Origin: Pseudozyma flocculosa PF-1
Lineage: Eukaryota > Basidiomycota > Ustilaginomycetes > Ustilaginales > Ustilaginaceae
NCBI RefSeq assembly: GCF_000417875.1
Contig: NW_006920896.1
Span: forward strand, 90,202 to 138,812
Direction: 5' to 3'
Length of the DNA: 48,611 nucleotides
Numbering within the stretch: the stretch's first letter is position 1; each line of letters opens with the position of its first letter. Both the position numbers and the translations under genes were made by a program. Positions 11,720 through 22,483 of the stretch are shown in pieces. The notes under the pieces are model-generated. The model worked only from the letters and a program-made list of their open reading frames with translations, searched no databases and was not told the origin of the DNA.

Positions 11720-12253
11720 GGCGGCGGGGAGGGGAGTGGGGTCGGGTGGTTGAGATCGGGCAAGATAGGGAGGGCTGGAACGAGTATAGATGGAGCAGGC
11801 TCAATGAGCAGTGGGTGGCGGTGGTGGCGGTGGTGGCAGATGATGGTGGCCGGGACAGTCTTTTGAGGCCTGGGTCGCTCAAGCTCGAGGCAAGCGCAGG
11901 CAGGCTGGCGGGGCGGAGGCTGGCCTGGCCTCGCACGGGCAGAGGCACAAGAGCGGGGCGGCACCCGCGCCGAAGCTTCTCGATCTCGCAACAGCAGGCA
12001 CCAAGCAAGCGCTTGGTTGGCTTCTCCACTTTTCTCGCTTCGCCCTCCGTCTTCCGACAAATGAGAGGCCACAGATAGATCGCCTCGGCACTATTCTGTC
12101 AAGGCGGGCATCGAACACGGCGCAACGCTTCCATCTTCATTCCATCGACAGGCAGGACTGCCGCCGTCGGGTCACAGCAGCAGTGCCGGTACTGGCACCG
12201 AAACAAGGTCGGTCTATCGCAGCCACCTGGTACGGTACAGCGGGTTCGGGCGA
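11720..12253. other. Intergenic region upstream of CPR6
   Basis: No gene is seen. It should hold the CPR6 promoter (minus strand) and the 3' end of the lactonase gene. A short GGTGGC-rich stretch near 11815-11850 is the only marked simple sequence. Confidence 0.55.
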
Positions 12254-13705
12254 TCAGCCGAGCCAGACGGCCGTGGCGGCCTCTCTGAGCTCGCCCGCGG
12301 CGCTGCGGCCCAGGTCCAGCGTGGCCACTTCTTCGATCCGGCATGGCCCACCGGCGGGCGAGACGAGCTCAAGGATGCGCAGCACGCCCTCTTCGCTGTC
12401 GGTCAGCGCGGCATAGTGCTGTGGTCGCCCGCTGCCGTCGACGAGCATCGTGGGCGCCGGCTCGATGGCGTCCGCCCACCCGCCAGACGTAGGCGTCTGC
12501 CACATTGCCACGCTCCAACCCTCCTCGCGCGCCTCGACGTCGACCTCGACCTCGTCGGCCTGCAGCGATGCGGGCGCGACGATGGCACCGTCTCGGTCCA
12601 GCTGGAACACGGCTACCCATCCGCGCGTCCCCTTTGCCAGGCCGCGCGTCGATGCGTACAGGAACGGGCGGCTGCCGTCGTCGGTGGGCGCAGAGACGCG
12701 CACCTCGTCGGCCCAGTAGAGGGTCTCGTCCTCGCTGCGCGGGATGATGCGCACGCCCTGCCGCCACTCGATCCGCGTGCCCCTGCCATCCCCGCCGTGG
12801 CCCGCAGGAAAGATCTCGAAGACGTCGACATACGAGCTGTGCTCCTGCAGGCAGTACAGGTACCGGCCGCCCGGGTGCGCGATCGTGTGCCGCGGCCCAT
12901 CGTTAGCACGGCTCAGGGCGTACTTCTGCGCCAGCGACAGCGTACCGTCGTCGGGGTCGACGTCGTAGACCCAGATGCAGTTGCGCCCAATGTCGGGCAC
13001 AAAGGCTACGCGCCCATCGACCGAGAGGTCCACTCCGTGGGCTCCGTGTCGCAGGCCTCCAAAGTCGCCGTTGTTCTTGCCGCCACTGCCGTCGAGCTTG
13101 GGCATGGCGTTCGCGCCACCGCCGCTACCCGTGACGCCGCTGTCGTGGTGGGCCCCTGCCGCGTCGTCCTTGAGCGTCCGTCCGGGTCGAGAGCAGCGGC
13201 CCGCGACGCAGTCGAGCTCCTGGATGCGTCCTCCGCTGTCGGGGATGACTTTGGCGTGCTTGCGGCCGTGGGCATCGAATGCGCCCGTCTCGGCGTCGAT
13301 GCCAATCACCTCGCCGCCGGGCCCGCTGATGGTGTAGAGGACCGGGTGCGGGTGATTGGCGGGCTGGCCGATGGTGACGTAGCCGGAACGCGCGGCCGTC
13401 GGTGCGGTGTTGAGCAGCTCAAACCCCGCGGCGTCGCTAGGGCCGCGGTGCCCGGGCTCCTTGCGGATGCGATAGGCGGCGACGCTGGGCGGCTCGGTCC
13501 AGCAGGTGGCGTAGAGGTGGGTGGGCGGCTCGGCGGACCCTACGAGGGCGCGGCTGGCCGAGGGGCGAATGACGGCCGTCGAGAGCCACGAGTGCTTTCC
13601 GACGACGTCCGAGGTCGAGACGAGCTCGAGGCGGTGGCTGGTCGGATCGAAGCGGACCGTGCAGAGCTCGGGCGTGTTGAAGGTCCCGACGGCGAGGAGG
13701 ACCAT
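12254..13705 (-). CDS. Carboxy-cis,cis-muconate cyclase-like lactonase (7-bladed beta-propeller)
   Basis: A single-exon gene of 483 residues resembling the fungal 3-carboxy-cis,cis-muconate lactonizing enzyme/6-phosphogluconolactonase-like beta-propeller family. In the protocatechuate branch of the beta-ketoadipate pathway this enzyme turns 3-carboxymuconate into the lactone. Typical features are the start (LLAVGTFNTPELCTVRFDP), HSWLSTAVI, the ATCWTEPPSVAAY segment, NDGPRHTIAHPGGRYLYCLQ and a later blade (RVSAPTDDGSRPFLYASTRG). Yeast-type family members are often 360-400 residues; this one has extra loops, including a Gly/Asn-rich insert near residues 185-215. No other beta-ketoadipate gene is in the window, so the substrate is inferred from the family only. 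No signal peptide is seen. Confidence 0.82.
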   Translation of the reverse strand: MVLLAVGTFNTPELCTVRFDPTSHRLELVSTSDVVGKHSWLSTAVIRPSASRALVGSAEPPTHLYATCWTEPPSVAAYRIRKEPGHRGPSDAAGFELLNTAPTAARSGYVTIGQPANHPHPVLYTISGPGGEVIGIDAETGAFDAHGRKHAKVIPDSGGRIQELDCVAGRCSRPGRTLKDDAAGAHHDSGVTGSGGGANAMPKLDGSGGKNNGDFGGLRHGAHGVDLSVDGRVAFVPDIGRNCIWVYDVDPDDGTLSLAQKYALSRANDGPRHTIAHPGGRYLYCLQEHSSYVDVFEIFPAGHGGDGRGTRIEWRQGVRIIPRSEDETLYWADEVRVSAPTDDGSRPFLYASTRGLAKGTRGWVAVFQLDRDGAIVAPASLQADEVEVDVEAREEGWSVAMWQTPTSGGWADAIEPAPTMLVDGSGRPQHYAALTDSEEGVLRILELVSPAGGPCRIEEVATLDLGRSAAGELREAATAVWLG

Positions 13706-14650
13706 GTCGAACGGGGCGCGCGGGATGAAAGGCGAGAGAGGGAGTGGGATTGACGAGGCAAGAGGACAAGGAAGTTTGAGGCCAGGCCAGGCGATGCTCA
13801 GACAGGAACGGGATGGAGGAGCGAGGCGACAACATGGCCGACCAACAACGCCGCTTTAAAGCGCCGGCTCGACCGTGGGGCCCGTCCAGAGCCAAGGTCG
13901 CAAACCGGGGAGCTCTTCCCTGCTCCGCCGACGACCGCACACCAGAGGAGAGCATGGGCGCAAGACGAATCGAGGGGGAAGAAGGACCCGTAGCCGCCAT
14001 TCGTAGTCACTCCTGAAAACGGCGCGACGAGGTGCCAAGGCGAAGCGCAGGAGCCACGTCGAGGTGGTCTGGCCTGGCAGGCCTGGCCACCCTGCCTGTG
14101 GGGCATGCCGAGGGCCCGACAAGAAACCGGAACGGAAGCCAAGTTGCCGCCTCTGCCTCAACACTGTTTGCCGCCCCGAGGCTACCAGCGGGCGAAGCGT
14201 ACCTGGCCAGCGGACCCGGTTTCGAGTCAAGCAGCTTCAGATGAAGCGCAATGGCCCTATTGAGGAGATCCGGGAACAATCGGCTTCGACTAGGGGACGG
14301 CGAATTGTGGCCAAGGCGTCGACATCGCCATCGTCATCGCCATCACCGTCGTCGGTGGTGGTGGTACCGGTAGCTGGCCGTCGAGAGGGGCCCACCGCAC
14401 TCGGACGGCAAAAGGGGAGCTACGGCCTGGCCACCTCTTTGCCGAGTCCCGAAACCTTTAGCAGTTGGAAATTTCCTGGCCGCCGCTCCCGCTTGAACCC
14501 TTTCTGGCTGAACCGCCCGCCTCGCTTTGGCTTCGCCCCTTTCCTCGAGCCCACCGCCACCACTGCCATCCAAGCCACCCTCCCTACACCGGCCTCCTTG
14601 ACTCAATAGACCGAACGACCAACCCACCGACCGACCGACCCACTGGCAAC
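13706..14650. other. Divergent promoter region, lactonase gene and CGR1
   Basis: No gene is seen. The two flanking genes start outward from this 945-bp region, so it probably carries both promoters. A TTTAAA near 13856 is the only AT-rich candidate element. The last 100 bases before CGR1 are C-rich with a (CCGA)n run near 14620-14640. Confidence 0.55.
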
Positions 14651-15432
14651 ATGTCCGAGCACGCAGCGACCACACCATCAGCGGCGACAGCGACGGCGGC
14701 GGCGCCGACGAGCGAGACCAAGCCCAAGGCCGGCCCTTCCAACTCGGTGGGCCCGGGGCTCGACACGACCTCGAAGCACACGTGAGTGGCTCTCCTCGTC
14801 CTGTCCATCTATCTACCGGAACAATGAATATGCATCTCACGCTCGCTCCCTCCCTCCCTGTTTGTCCCTGCTTGCTCCGCTCTGACCGCCCACTCCCGCC
14901 CCGGCTCAGCAATATCTCGGGGGTGAGGAAGATTACGCCGTGGGAAAAGAAGATGGAGGCGAGGAAAAAGGCCGAGGCCGTCAAGCAGCGCGAAAAGGAG
15001 ATGAAGGAAGCAAAAGTGGCAGAGGCAGAGAGGTGAGTAGTGACGTGGGAAGCAGCGCAGCGACGTACAGGCTGGCCCAGGGCTGGCGTCGTCCAGCGCC
15101 GCCGTCTCGCAAGGGAGTGGTCTCTGACGTGTTCCCTGCCGTTGCCCTCGCTCTTCGACGATGCCCGCCGCGCAGGAAGAGGACCATTACAAAGGAGAGG
15201 AAGCAAAAGGCCGAGGAAAAGGCCAGGATCGAGGCCATGGCGTCCAAGGTGAGCAGCAGCCAGCCGCGGCGGCCAGTACCACCTGCTTCCTACGCGCCGG
15301 TGGTCGCTGCCAAGTGCTGACACTGGGGTCCCCCTTGTCTCTGTCGTGCGCGTCGTGCAGATGAGCGCCAAGAAGCTGCTGCGCAAGAAGCGCCGGCTGG
15401 GCATCACCAAGAAGGTGTCGCACTCGAACTGA
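14651..15432 (+). CDS. CGR1: rRNA-processing protein Cgr1
   Basis: Cgr1 is a small basic nucleolar protein needed for 60S subunit biogenesis. Four exons join in frame: 14651-14781, 14910-15032, 15176-15248, 15361-15432, giving 132 residues (yeast Cgr1 has 120). All introns have GTGAG donors and CAG acceptors. After an Ala/Thr-rich N-terminus come SGVRKITPWEKKMEARKK, a long Lys/Glu-rich helix (KQREKEMKEAKVAEAERKR, ITKERKQKAEEKARIEAMAS) and a strongly basic end (KKLLRKKRRLGITKK). The charge pattern, size and WEKKM...KERKQKAEEKARIEAM sequence match the family. The protein is too short for its individual exons to stand out by length, but the splices keep one frame throughout. Confidence 0.85.
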
Positions 15433-16774
15433 TCTCGACGGCCGCCGCCGCCGCCACTAGCAGCAACCTGGCACGTCGGCACGCACCCTCGACGCATTGT
15501 CGTTTGATTCCCTTGCAGCATCGCCCTGTCCGCCCTGTACTTGTAGACGAACCCACGCGTTGAACCCGGTCCCATTCCCCCACTGCCACTGAGCTCGGCG
15601 CCGCGCCGCGCCGCACCTGCTGCGGTGGCCCGCGTTAGGCACTTGTAACGCAGCGCTGGCCGATGAGTGTCGCGCAAGTTGGCGCGTCGAGACTGACGGG
15701 TCGGGTCGAGTCGAGGTTGGGACCGGTGAGGGTGTTGGCCTTGGCCTGCTTTGTGCCGGCGGCGTGACCGAGCCAGGCCAAGGTACCTAGCCCTCTGGGA
15801 GCGAGGGGTGGGTGCGTGTAGGCGGGGCTCAGCGCTCAGCAGATCAGGTCAGGCCCACTCTGGCTGGCTGGCTGGCTGGCTGGCCAGGCTGGCCCAGGTA
15901 GCCTTGCCTGTCAGAGAAAAAAAGAAGCGCAGCGAGCCAGCCAACACGCACGCACGCACCCACGCACGCAACACACGCGCGCGCACCCACCCCCCCTCCA
16001 GCCTCCTCGCAGAAAGACAGACAGACGTCTGTTCTGGCCAAGGCAGAGAGCGAGGGAGAGAGACAGACAGAGGGCAGCCCCGCCGGCCTGGCCCCACCGT
16101 CGCTGCTGGCCCTCGCTTCTCATTTGACCTCTCTCTGCCTCTCTCTGGGATCCTCATCTCGCCTCGCCTCGCCTCGTCCCTCACGCCGCGCCACGCAACG
16201 CCTGCAGCAGCAACACACCGCCTTCATCACCACCACCACCACCACCACCACCCACCACCCACCACTCATCGTCCCTGCCCCGCCGCATCGTCGCTTCCAC
16301 CAGCAAGTCGACTGCATCCTCACCGCCACCGCCACTGCCTCGACAGACACAGCACCGGCGCACATCACCACCCGCACCACCGCCCTCCCCATCTTGACGA
16401 CTGCGCATCTTCGCAATCACTCACGCTTCCCTTGGCCAGCACGCTTCTCCTGCTCCCTCTTTCCTCCATTGACACCCAACGCCCCCCGTCGTAGGACACG
16501 ACACGTCACCCTATACCAAGTCGCACCCCGTCCCGCCTGCCCACGCGACAAGAAAAGCATCGTCAGCGACCCTCGCTGCTTCCTCGGCACACCCACTTCC
16601 ACGCCCCCCTTCAACGCCCCTTTCGGCCGGTCGTTGCATCTCTTACTCCGCCTCAATTACATCGGTGGCCGCGCCTTGCCCTGCATCTAGACGGCCCCAT
16701 TCCTCGTCGTCACCAAACCCCGAAAAAGCATACCCTCTCCCTCTTCCTCTCTCTCCGCGACCTACTCCCTCGCC
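15433..16774. other. Intergenic region and probable 5' leader of the RRM gene
   Basis: No gene is seen in these 1.34 kb. It contains a (GGCT)n tract near 15858-15885, CACG-rich repeats near 15945-15985, a CTCGC run near 16155-16172 and a (CAC)n tract near 16226-16262. The final 500 bases are pyrimidine-rich, as expected for a fungal promoter and leader. Confidence 0.55.
16226..16262. repeat. (CAC)n microsatellite
   Basis: About eleven near-perfect CAC/CCAC units lie 510 bp upstream of the next start codon, in non-coding DNA. Confidence 0.85.
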
Positions 16775-19492
16775 ATGACCTCGCCCGCCGGCAACGCCGC
16801 CCGCTCCCAGGCCGCCTCTCCCGCGCCCTCTCACAGCACCGCCGCCACATTTGGCAACGCAGGCGGCTCAAACGCCCCACCCTCCCAGTCCGGCCCAGGC
16901 CTCCAACCCCCTCACTACCCGGGCATGCCAATCCAGCGCACCGCAAGCCAGAACACCGCCTACTCTGGCAGGAGCAGAAACTCGGGCCCCGGCGCCAGGC
17001 CCAATGGCGCCTCCGGCTCCTCTGAGCCTCCGTACATCATCGATGGTCCCAGCGGGAGGATCGCGTGTGTCGCCGACGTCCGAGGTGCGTACATGCCGGA
17101 TCCCTCCCGCTCGCCGCTCGTTGCGGCACCTCCTCGCCTCGTCTGCGTGCCACTGGGCCCCCGCTGACCTGTGAGGGACCCCCTCTTCGCTCCTCTGTGT
17201 CGCTTCCCGCTCCCTCTCCCGCCCGTCTCGCCCGCAGGCAACATCTCGATGTTCAACCAGATCGCCGACGAGACCAACGCCCAGGCCATCATCCACACCG
17301 GCGACTTTGGCTTCTACGAGCGTTCCAGCTTCGAGCGCATCAGCGACCGCACCCTCCGCCACCTCGTCCAGTACTCGACCCTCGTCTCTCCGGCGCTGCG
17401 CAACAAGCTGCTCGGCTCGGATCCGCCGCGCGGTCCCGCTTCGGCGGAAAAGGCCAACGCCTCCACCGGCCTGAGGCAGCAGGTGCTCAACCACGCCGAG
17501 CCCCTCCTCTCCGAGTTTCCCCACCTGCTCAACGGCACCATCAAGCTCAAGGTGCCCGTCTTCACCGTGTGGGGCGCCTGCGAGGACGTCGCCATCCTCG
17601 AGCGCTTCCGCACCGGCGAGTATCAGGTGCCCAACCTCCACGTGCTCGACGAGGCCACCACCCGCGCCATCGAGGTCGGCGGCGTCCGCCTGCGCCTGTT
17701 TGGCCTCGGAGGCGCCGTCGTCCTGCACAAGCTCTTTGACAACGGCGAGGGCGCCGCCACCATCGCCGGCGGCCAGGGCACCATGTGGACCACGGCGCTC
17801 CAGATCGGCGAGCTGGTCGACACCGCCCAGAAGACCTTTGACCCCACAGAGACGCGCGTCCTCATCACCCACGCCTCGCCCGGCCGCGAGGGCCTGCTGG
17901 CCCAGCTGGCCCTCGCGCTCAAGGCCGACCTCACCGTCAGCGCCGGACTCCACTTCCGCTACGGCGTGTCGTACAACGAGTTCAGCGTCCAGCACGACGC
18001 GGAAAACTTCAGAAACAAGCTGCACCACGCAAAGCAGGCGTTTGGCGAGATCTGGGACACGGTCAAGACGCAGGTCGACGCCGTCATTGACAGCAACCAG
18101 CGCGTGCTGCTCGACAACGCGCTCGCCGTGGCCAACCGCGTGCCGCCGACGGCGACGGCGACGGGCGCGGCGAGCGAGGAACCGGCGTGGAAGAACACGT
18201 GGAACTGGAACCTGCCGGACGCCGCCTACGGCAACCTCGTGCTCAGCATCCGCGACGGCCGCGTCAGCGCCGAGACCAAGAGCCAGGGCTTCAACTTTGC
18301 CTACCGCCGCAACAACCAGTCGATGAGCGCCGCCACCCCGACGGCGCCCACGGCGGCCAACAGCAACGGCCCTGCCGCTGTTTCTGGCAAGAATGCGTCC
18401 TCGGCGGCCAGCCCCAAGGCGCCCGGGCCGGCGCAGGGGTCCGCGGCCGCCAACGGAGGCGGCGCATCGACGCCCGGTACGCCGTCTGCCGCCAAGAACG
18501 GCGGCGGTGGCGCCACGACGCCGTCCACCGCCTCGGCCAAGGGCGGCGCCAAGGACAAGAAGACGCCGCGCGAAAAGGGCCACGAGTCGGCCGCGTCCCG
18601 CAGCGATGCCGAGGGTTACCTCACCTCTGGCACCGAGGGAGGTTCCGGCCGCAAGGGCGGCGCGCCGCGCAACCCCAACACGATCTACATCAGCCAGTTC
18701 AAGGACGCGCTGCCGATCAGCGAGGCCGACATCCGCGAGTACTTTGGCCCCGCCGCCGCCGGCATCACGTCGATCAAGCTCATCTTTGACAAGGAGCGCT
18801 TCTCGCACCGCCGCGGCGTCAGCAGCGGCAAGGAGGACGCCGCCGCCCCGGCCGGCGACAACGTGCGCAGGCAGAGGCCGTTTGCCTATGTCGAGTTCAA
18901 GGACGAGGAGGCCATGAAGGCGGCGTTCAAGCGGCAGGGGCAGACGATCAAGGGCACCGACATCAAGCCGGCGCTCGAGCAGGCCGACAGCGCCAAAATT
19001 GTGGGCGGCACGGCCACGCCGGCCAAGTCGGAGCGGGGCGACAAGCCGGAAAAGGCAGACAAGAAGGAGCGGAAGCAGAGCAAGTCCGGCAACAACAAGG
19101 AGGCCGCCGCCGCCGTCGCTGCCGCTGCTGCCGCTGAGGGCAAGCCGTCCGACGGCAAGCAAGAAGGCGGCGACTCGGCGGGTGCGGCCAAGTCGGACAC
19201 CGAGGGAAGCGGAGCGGCCAAGGAGGCTCAGTCGCCGGCACCGGGTGGCAAGCCCAAGAAGGCGCGAGGCGGAAAGGGCCACAACAAGAAGGGGTCCGGC
19301 AAGGTGGACAAGGAGGGCAACGGCAATGGCAGCGGCAACGGCGCCGCTGCGGGCCAAGGAGAGGCCAACGGCAAGCCGTCGACGGATAGCGGCGAGGCCA
19401 AGGCCAAGGCGTCCACGCCCGCTGCTGCCCCTGCTGCTGCTGCTGCTGCTCCCGCCCCCGCCTCTGCTCCTGCTCCCGCTGCTGCCGAGTGA
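16775..19492 (+). CDS. Metallophosphoesterase-like (DUF2433-type) protein with C-terminal RRM
   Basis: Two exons, 16775-17084 and 17238-19492, give 854 residues; the intron has a GTGCGT donor and splits a Gly codon. Residues 1-90 are low-complexity. Residues about 95-345 resemble a calcineurin-like phosphoesterase: CVADVRGN (101-105, where DxH is expected), HTGDFGF (123-129), VWGACED (214-220, where GNHD is expected), LITHASPGREG (His315) and GLHFRYG (340-346, where GHxH is expected). Several metal ligands therefore differ from active enzymes. Residues about 585-690 form an RRM (NTIYISQFKD, then RPFAYVEFKDEEAMKAAF), followed by a Lys/Ala/Gly-rich tail. I recall this architecture in uncharacterised fungal proteins with the domain called DUF2433. 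It probably binds RNA; enzymatic activity is doubtful. Confidence 0.78.
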
Positions 19493-20072
19493 TTCCCTCG
19501 TTGCCGTCCACCGGGCCCACCCGGTACGGATCGGCTCGGCGGTCTGGCTATCCATCCGTCTTCCGCAGTCGACAGTCGGAACGTGTCAAGGTTGGGTCCG
19601 CTCGAGCTCGGTATCAAAGTCCCTGCATGTCTCCCTTTTGCCCCGCGCTCCTTCATCTTTGTCTCGTGCGATCCCGACAATCACTTCATCCCGAATTGAG
19701 GCGGCCGCGCGGACAGAGGGGTGCCGCCGTCGCCGTCACGCCGCCGCGGCCGCCGTTTCCGCATGTCGTTCCGCCCCGCTCTGCGCCGCTCCGCAATCAC
19801 GAATGCCAAAAATGACCCTTACCGACATACGACCGTCCGTCCGTCCGTCCCTGATGTGACGTTTCCGCGCTTGCCTGGGCGCTAGGTGCGCGTGGGTCAG
19901 ATCCCTGGCGTTGGTGTCGGCGCGCCGATTCCGCATTGCCCGTGTTCGGACTGTCTGACACACGGCCGGCGCGAGGTTGGCTGGCTGGCTGGGAGGCGGG
20001 CTGGTCTGCTTGTCGTCACCGCACGATGCCGTGTGTCTCTCCGCACCAAGGAAGGGGTGGGGTCGAGATGCG

Positions 20073-20250
20073 NNNNNNNNNNNNNNNNNNNNNNNNNNNN
20101 NNNNNNNNNNNNNNNNNNNNNNNNNNNNNNNNNNNNNNNNNNNNNNNNNNNNNNNNNNNNNNNNNNNNNNNNNNNNNNNNNNNNNNNNNNNNNNNNNNNN
20201 NNNNNNNNNNNNNNNNNNNNNNNNNNNNNNNNNNNNNNNNNNNNNNNNNN
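20073..20250. other. Assembly gap (178 N)
   Basis: A run of 178 undetermined bases. Flanking sequence is non-coding on both sides, so no gene is visibly broken, but a small gene or repeat could be hidden. Confidence 1.
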
Positions 20251-20363
20251 GGGAAGGATATATATGTAGCCTCGTCCGGTGTCGTCTGCTCGGTGGTCTG
20301 TCCCCATCCATCACTCGATCCATCCCTCTTGCAGCTTTTGCCTACTCTACCTGAGCTTATCGC

Positions 20364-20388
20364 ATCGCACGGCACGGCACGGCACGCC
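20364..20388. repeat. (GCACG)n microsatellite
   Basis: Four to five tandem GCACG pentamers lie about 80 bp upstream of the start codon of the unrecognised gene at 20469. Confidence 0.85.
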
Positions 20389-20468
20389 ACCTCATCGTAT
20401 CCGATACCGACCCAACCCGACTCCGCCCCACCCCACACTTCTCAACCCCGACTCGACCCGACTCGACG

Positions 20469-21551
20469 ATGCCACACGCTCCACAGCCACGCCGTGGTGG
20501 GCGCGGGAGGGGCGCAGCGACATTCGACCTCCTCTCGTCGTACCGCGGGTACAACCAGACGAAACTGCAGAGCCTCGTCGCCGATCTGCGGCAGCACTCG
20601 CTCACGCAGCTGCGTCTCGTCGGTTCCGTCGCCGAGAGACTGATGAAGCAGGACTCGCACGACCGCACCATCGTCAAGCGCGAGGTGCGACGCCGGAAGA
20701 TCGAGGTGAGTCGTCGGTCGCCTCGGCCTTTCGATCGCCGTTGAAGAGGAGCGCGAGAAGCTGACGACGTCGTAGCGTCGCCGCGATGTGATGGGATGGC
20801 GAAACGGCGCGCGCGCGCGCGCGGGTTAGCTCTTTGGACGCGTTCGGAAGAGTCGATGTGCCCGCTGTCGACGCCTGCGCATCAGCTGCTACACTGTCCC
20901 GCCACAGGTGGCCGAGGTGTATTCCAAGACCAAGAAGTGCACCTGCTGCCTCCTTGCCAATGTGTCCTGCCACGAGGCCGAGGGACGCGAGGAGGTGGTG
21001 GATCTAAGCGGCGAGACGGGCGGTATCACCGATCGCTTTGCGGCGTACCAGGTGAGGAGAAACGAAGCCCTCCCCCTTTGCCCCTGTCTCTTTGCGGATA
21101 CTAACACACACAAACCCCCCTCGACCTCGTCACGGCTTCATCGCACCCGAACGTACACTGGGCAGGCACAGCGCAACGGGACGACCAACCTGCGCCGGGT
21201 GCGCATGCTGGATCGCAGGGACGTGATCCGCCACCGCGCATCGGCGCACAAGCACTCGCTGCGCATCCCCGACGCCAACCGCCGCCACGACTACCCGGAC
21301 GACGTCAAAGTCATCCTGCGCTCCGGTCAGCCCCCCGCACGTGGTGCTGATGTGAGGGTGCGACAGCGACGGCCACGTAGGCAGGACGGCGACGGCGACG
21401 GCGAGGAGGGTCTGCACCGAGGACCTGTTGATGTCGATGCTCTGCAGAGGGGCGAGAGGGAGGAGCGTGGACAGCGTGGCAGAGACCAGGACGCGGGCGG
21501 GTCGGATGGTCACGACGACGACGATGATGACGACGACGACGACGACGATGA

Positions 21552-21585
<34 letters not shown>

Positions 21586-21600
21586 GTGGTGGTGGTGTAG
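20469..21600 (+). CDS. Unrecognised protein with Cys cluster and poly-Asp tail
   Basis: I do not recognise this protein. A three-exon model, 20469-20705, 20908-21051, 21166-21600, gives 271 residues with consensus GTGAGT/GTGAGG donors and CAG acceptors. The N-terminus is Arg/Gly-rich (PRRGGRGRGAA). A predicted helical region follows (FDLLSSYRGYNQTKLQSLVA and onward), then KKCTCCLLANVSC, then a basic stretch (RRVRMLDRRDVIRHR). The end is Gln/Arg/Asp-rich with 23 consecutive Asp codons (21514-21582) and a final Glu-Val4. The second intron (114 bp) is a multiple of three without an in-frame stop, so it could be retained as 38 extra residues. The long helix, basic middle and acidic tail suggest a nuclear protein, but this is a guess. 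The first two exons are the better supported part. Confidence 0.55.
21514..21582. repeat. (GAC/GAT)23 trinucleotide repeat inside a coding exon
   Basis: Twenty-three consecutive GAC or GAT codons encode a poly-Asp run near the C-terminus of the 20469-21600 gene. It is the longest simple repeat seen inside a gene in this window. Confidence 0.9.
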
Positions 21601-22006
21601 GGTGGAGATACGCGGACGCATCCACAGCCGAACCCGGCGTGCCAGTAAACACACAACGGCGCGCTAACGGCACACAGCCGAGCGATCGAGGCGGCGTCGC
21701 AGGCAGCAAGGATGGTGACGTGCGTGGTGCTTTCCCATTCTTCAAGAGCGTGACCGAAGGGGCAACGGAGGAAAGCCGCAGAGGAAACATGGTAGCCGGC
21801 GAGCGGGGATAGGAGTGGAGCTGGGTCAGAGAGCGAGAGAGTGAGAGAGCAGGAAGACGTGGGCAAGCGGAACTTCGGTGGGGCAAGGGCGAGAACAGAG
21901 CCTCTGCGACCGTGACGGATTACGAGCAGCGAGTGGACATCGTAGGAATGTGGACGGCGAGAGATCACGGGAGGCGAGGACACAACCTGAGGGTTGTCGT
22001 GTCGTG

Positions 22007-22041
22007 TCGGATCGGATCGGATCGGATCGGATCGGATCGGC
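22007..22041. repeat. (GGATC)n microsatellite
   Basis: Six to seven tandem GGATC pentamers in convergent intergenic DNA. Confidence 0.9.
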
Positions 22042-22211
22042 TGGCTGGTTGCTAGACGAGCCACCGATTGACGCCTTGTCGGGGTAGCGGAACGGAGACT
22101 GAGTGTACCCTCATGGGCGCGAGCGGACGACCCGGATGTGAAGGTGTTGTTGCGAGGAGCGTTGAGAGAGATCGAGGTCTCCATTGAGAATACAGATGGC
22201 GCGGTCGGGCC

Positions 22212-22216
<5 letters not shown>

Positions 22217-22245
<29 letters not shown>
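22217..22245. repeat. (AG)n microsatellite
   Basis: About fourteen uninterrupted AG dinucleotides downstream of the bHLH gene. Confidence 0.9.
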
Positions 22246-22247
<2 letters not shown>

Positions 22248-22483
22248 ACGGGAAGAGACGACGCCGCGTGTGCGTCGGTGCGAGGGCAAGAGTTGCAGTC
22301 ATAGCATGGACGGGCCAGTCGGACACCGGAGCAGCGGCGCCGCCTTGGGAGGAAGGGGTGCGAGTCTTGGAAAGGCGTGGGCCTAGAGCGAGCGTGAGCG
22401 TAAAAAAAGAGATCGTTGCACCGGTCGGTCCGCCAGGAGCCGGTGCTCCGTTTGCCGAGGCGCTGGACGGCTCTGGCGTCCCC

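Larger units (their letters stand above)
19493..20468. other. Intergenic region containing an assembly gap
   Basis: No gene is seen on either side of the gap. The left part has GGCT and GTCC short repeats (19836-19852, 19978-19992). The right part has a TATATATG near 20257 and a (GCACG)n repeat at 20364-20388, and probably holds the promoter of the next gene. Confidence 0.55.
21601..22483. other. Convergent intergenic region, unrecognised gene and bHLH gene
   Basis: No gene is seen. It contains a (GGATC)n repeat and an (AG)n repeat, listed separately, and the 3' regions of two convergent genes. Confidence 0.6.

Noticed and set aside
10595..11866. 423-residue frame on the plus strand
   Set aside because: Antisense shadow of the cyclophilin gene.
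12416..13753. 445-residue frame on the plus strand
   Set aside because: Antisense shadow of the lactonase gene.
16868..19555. 895-residue frame on the minus strand
   Set aside because: Antisense shadow of the RRM gene; composition is Leu/Arg/Ala/Gly-biased with no recognisable motif.
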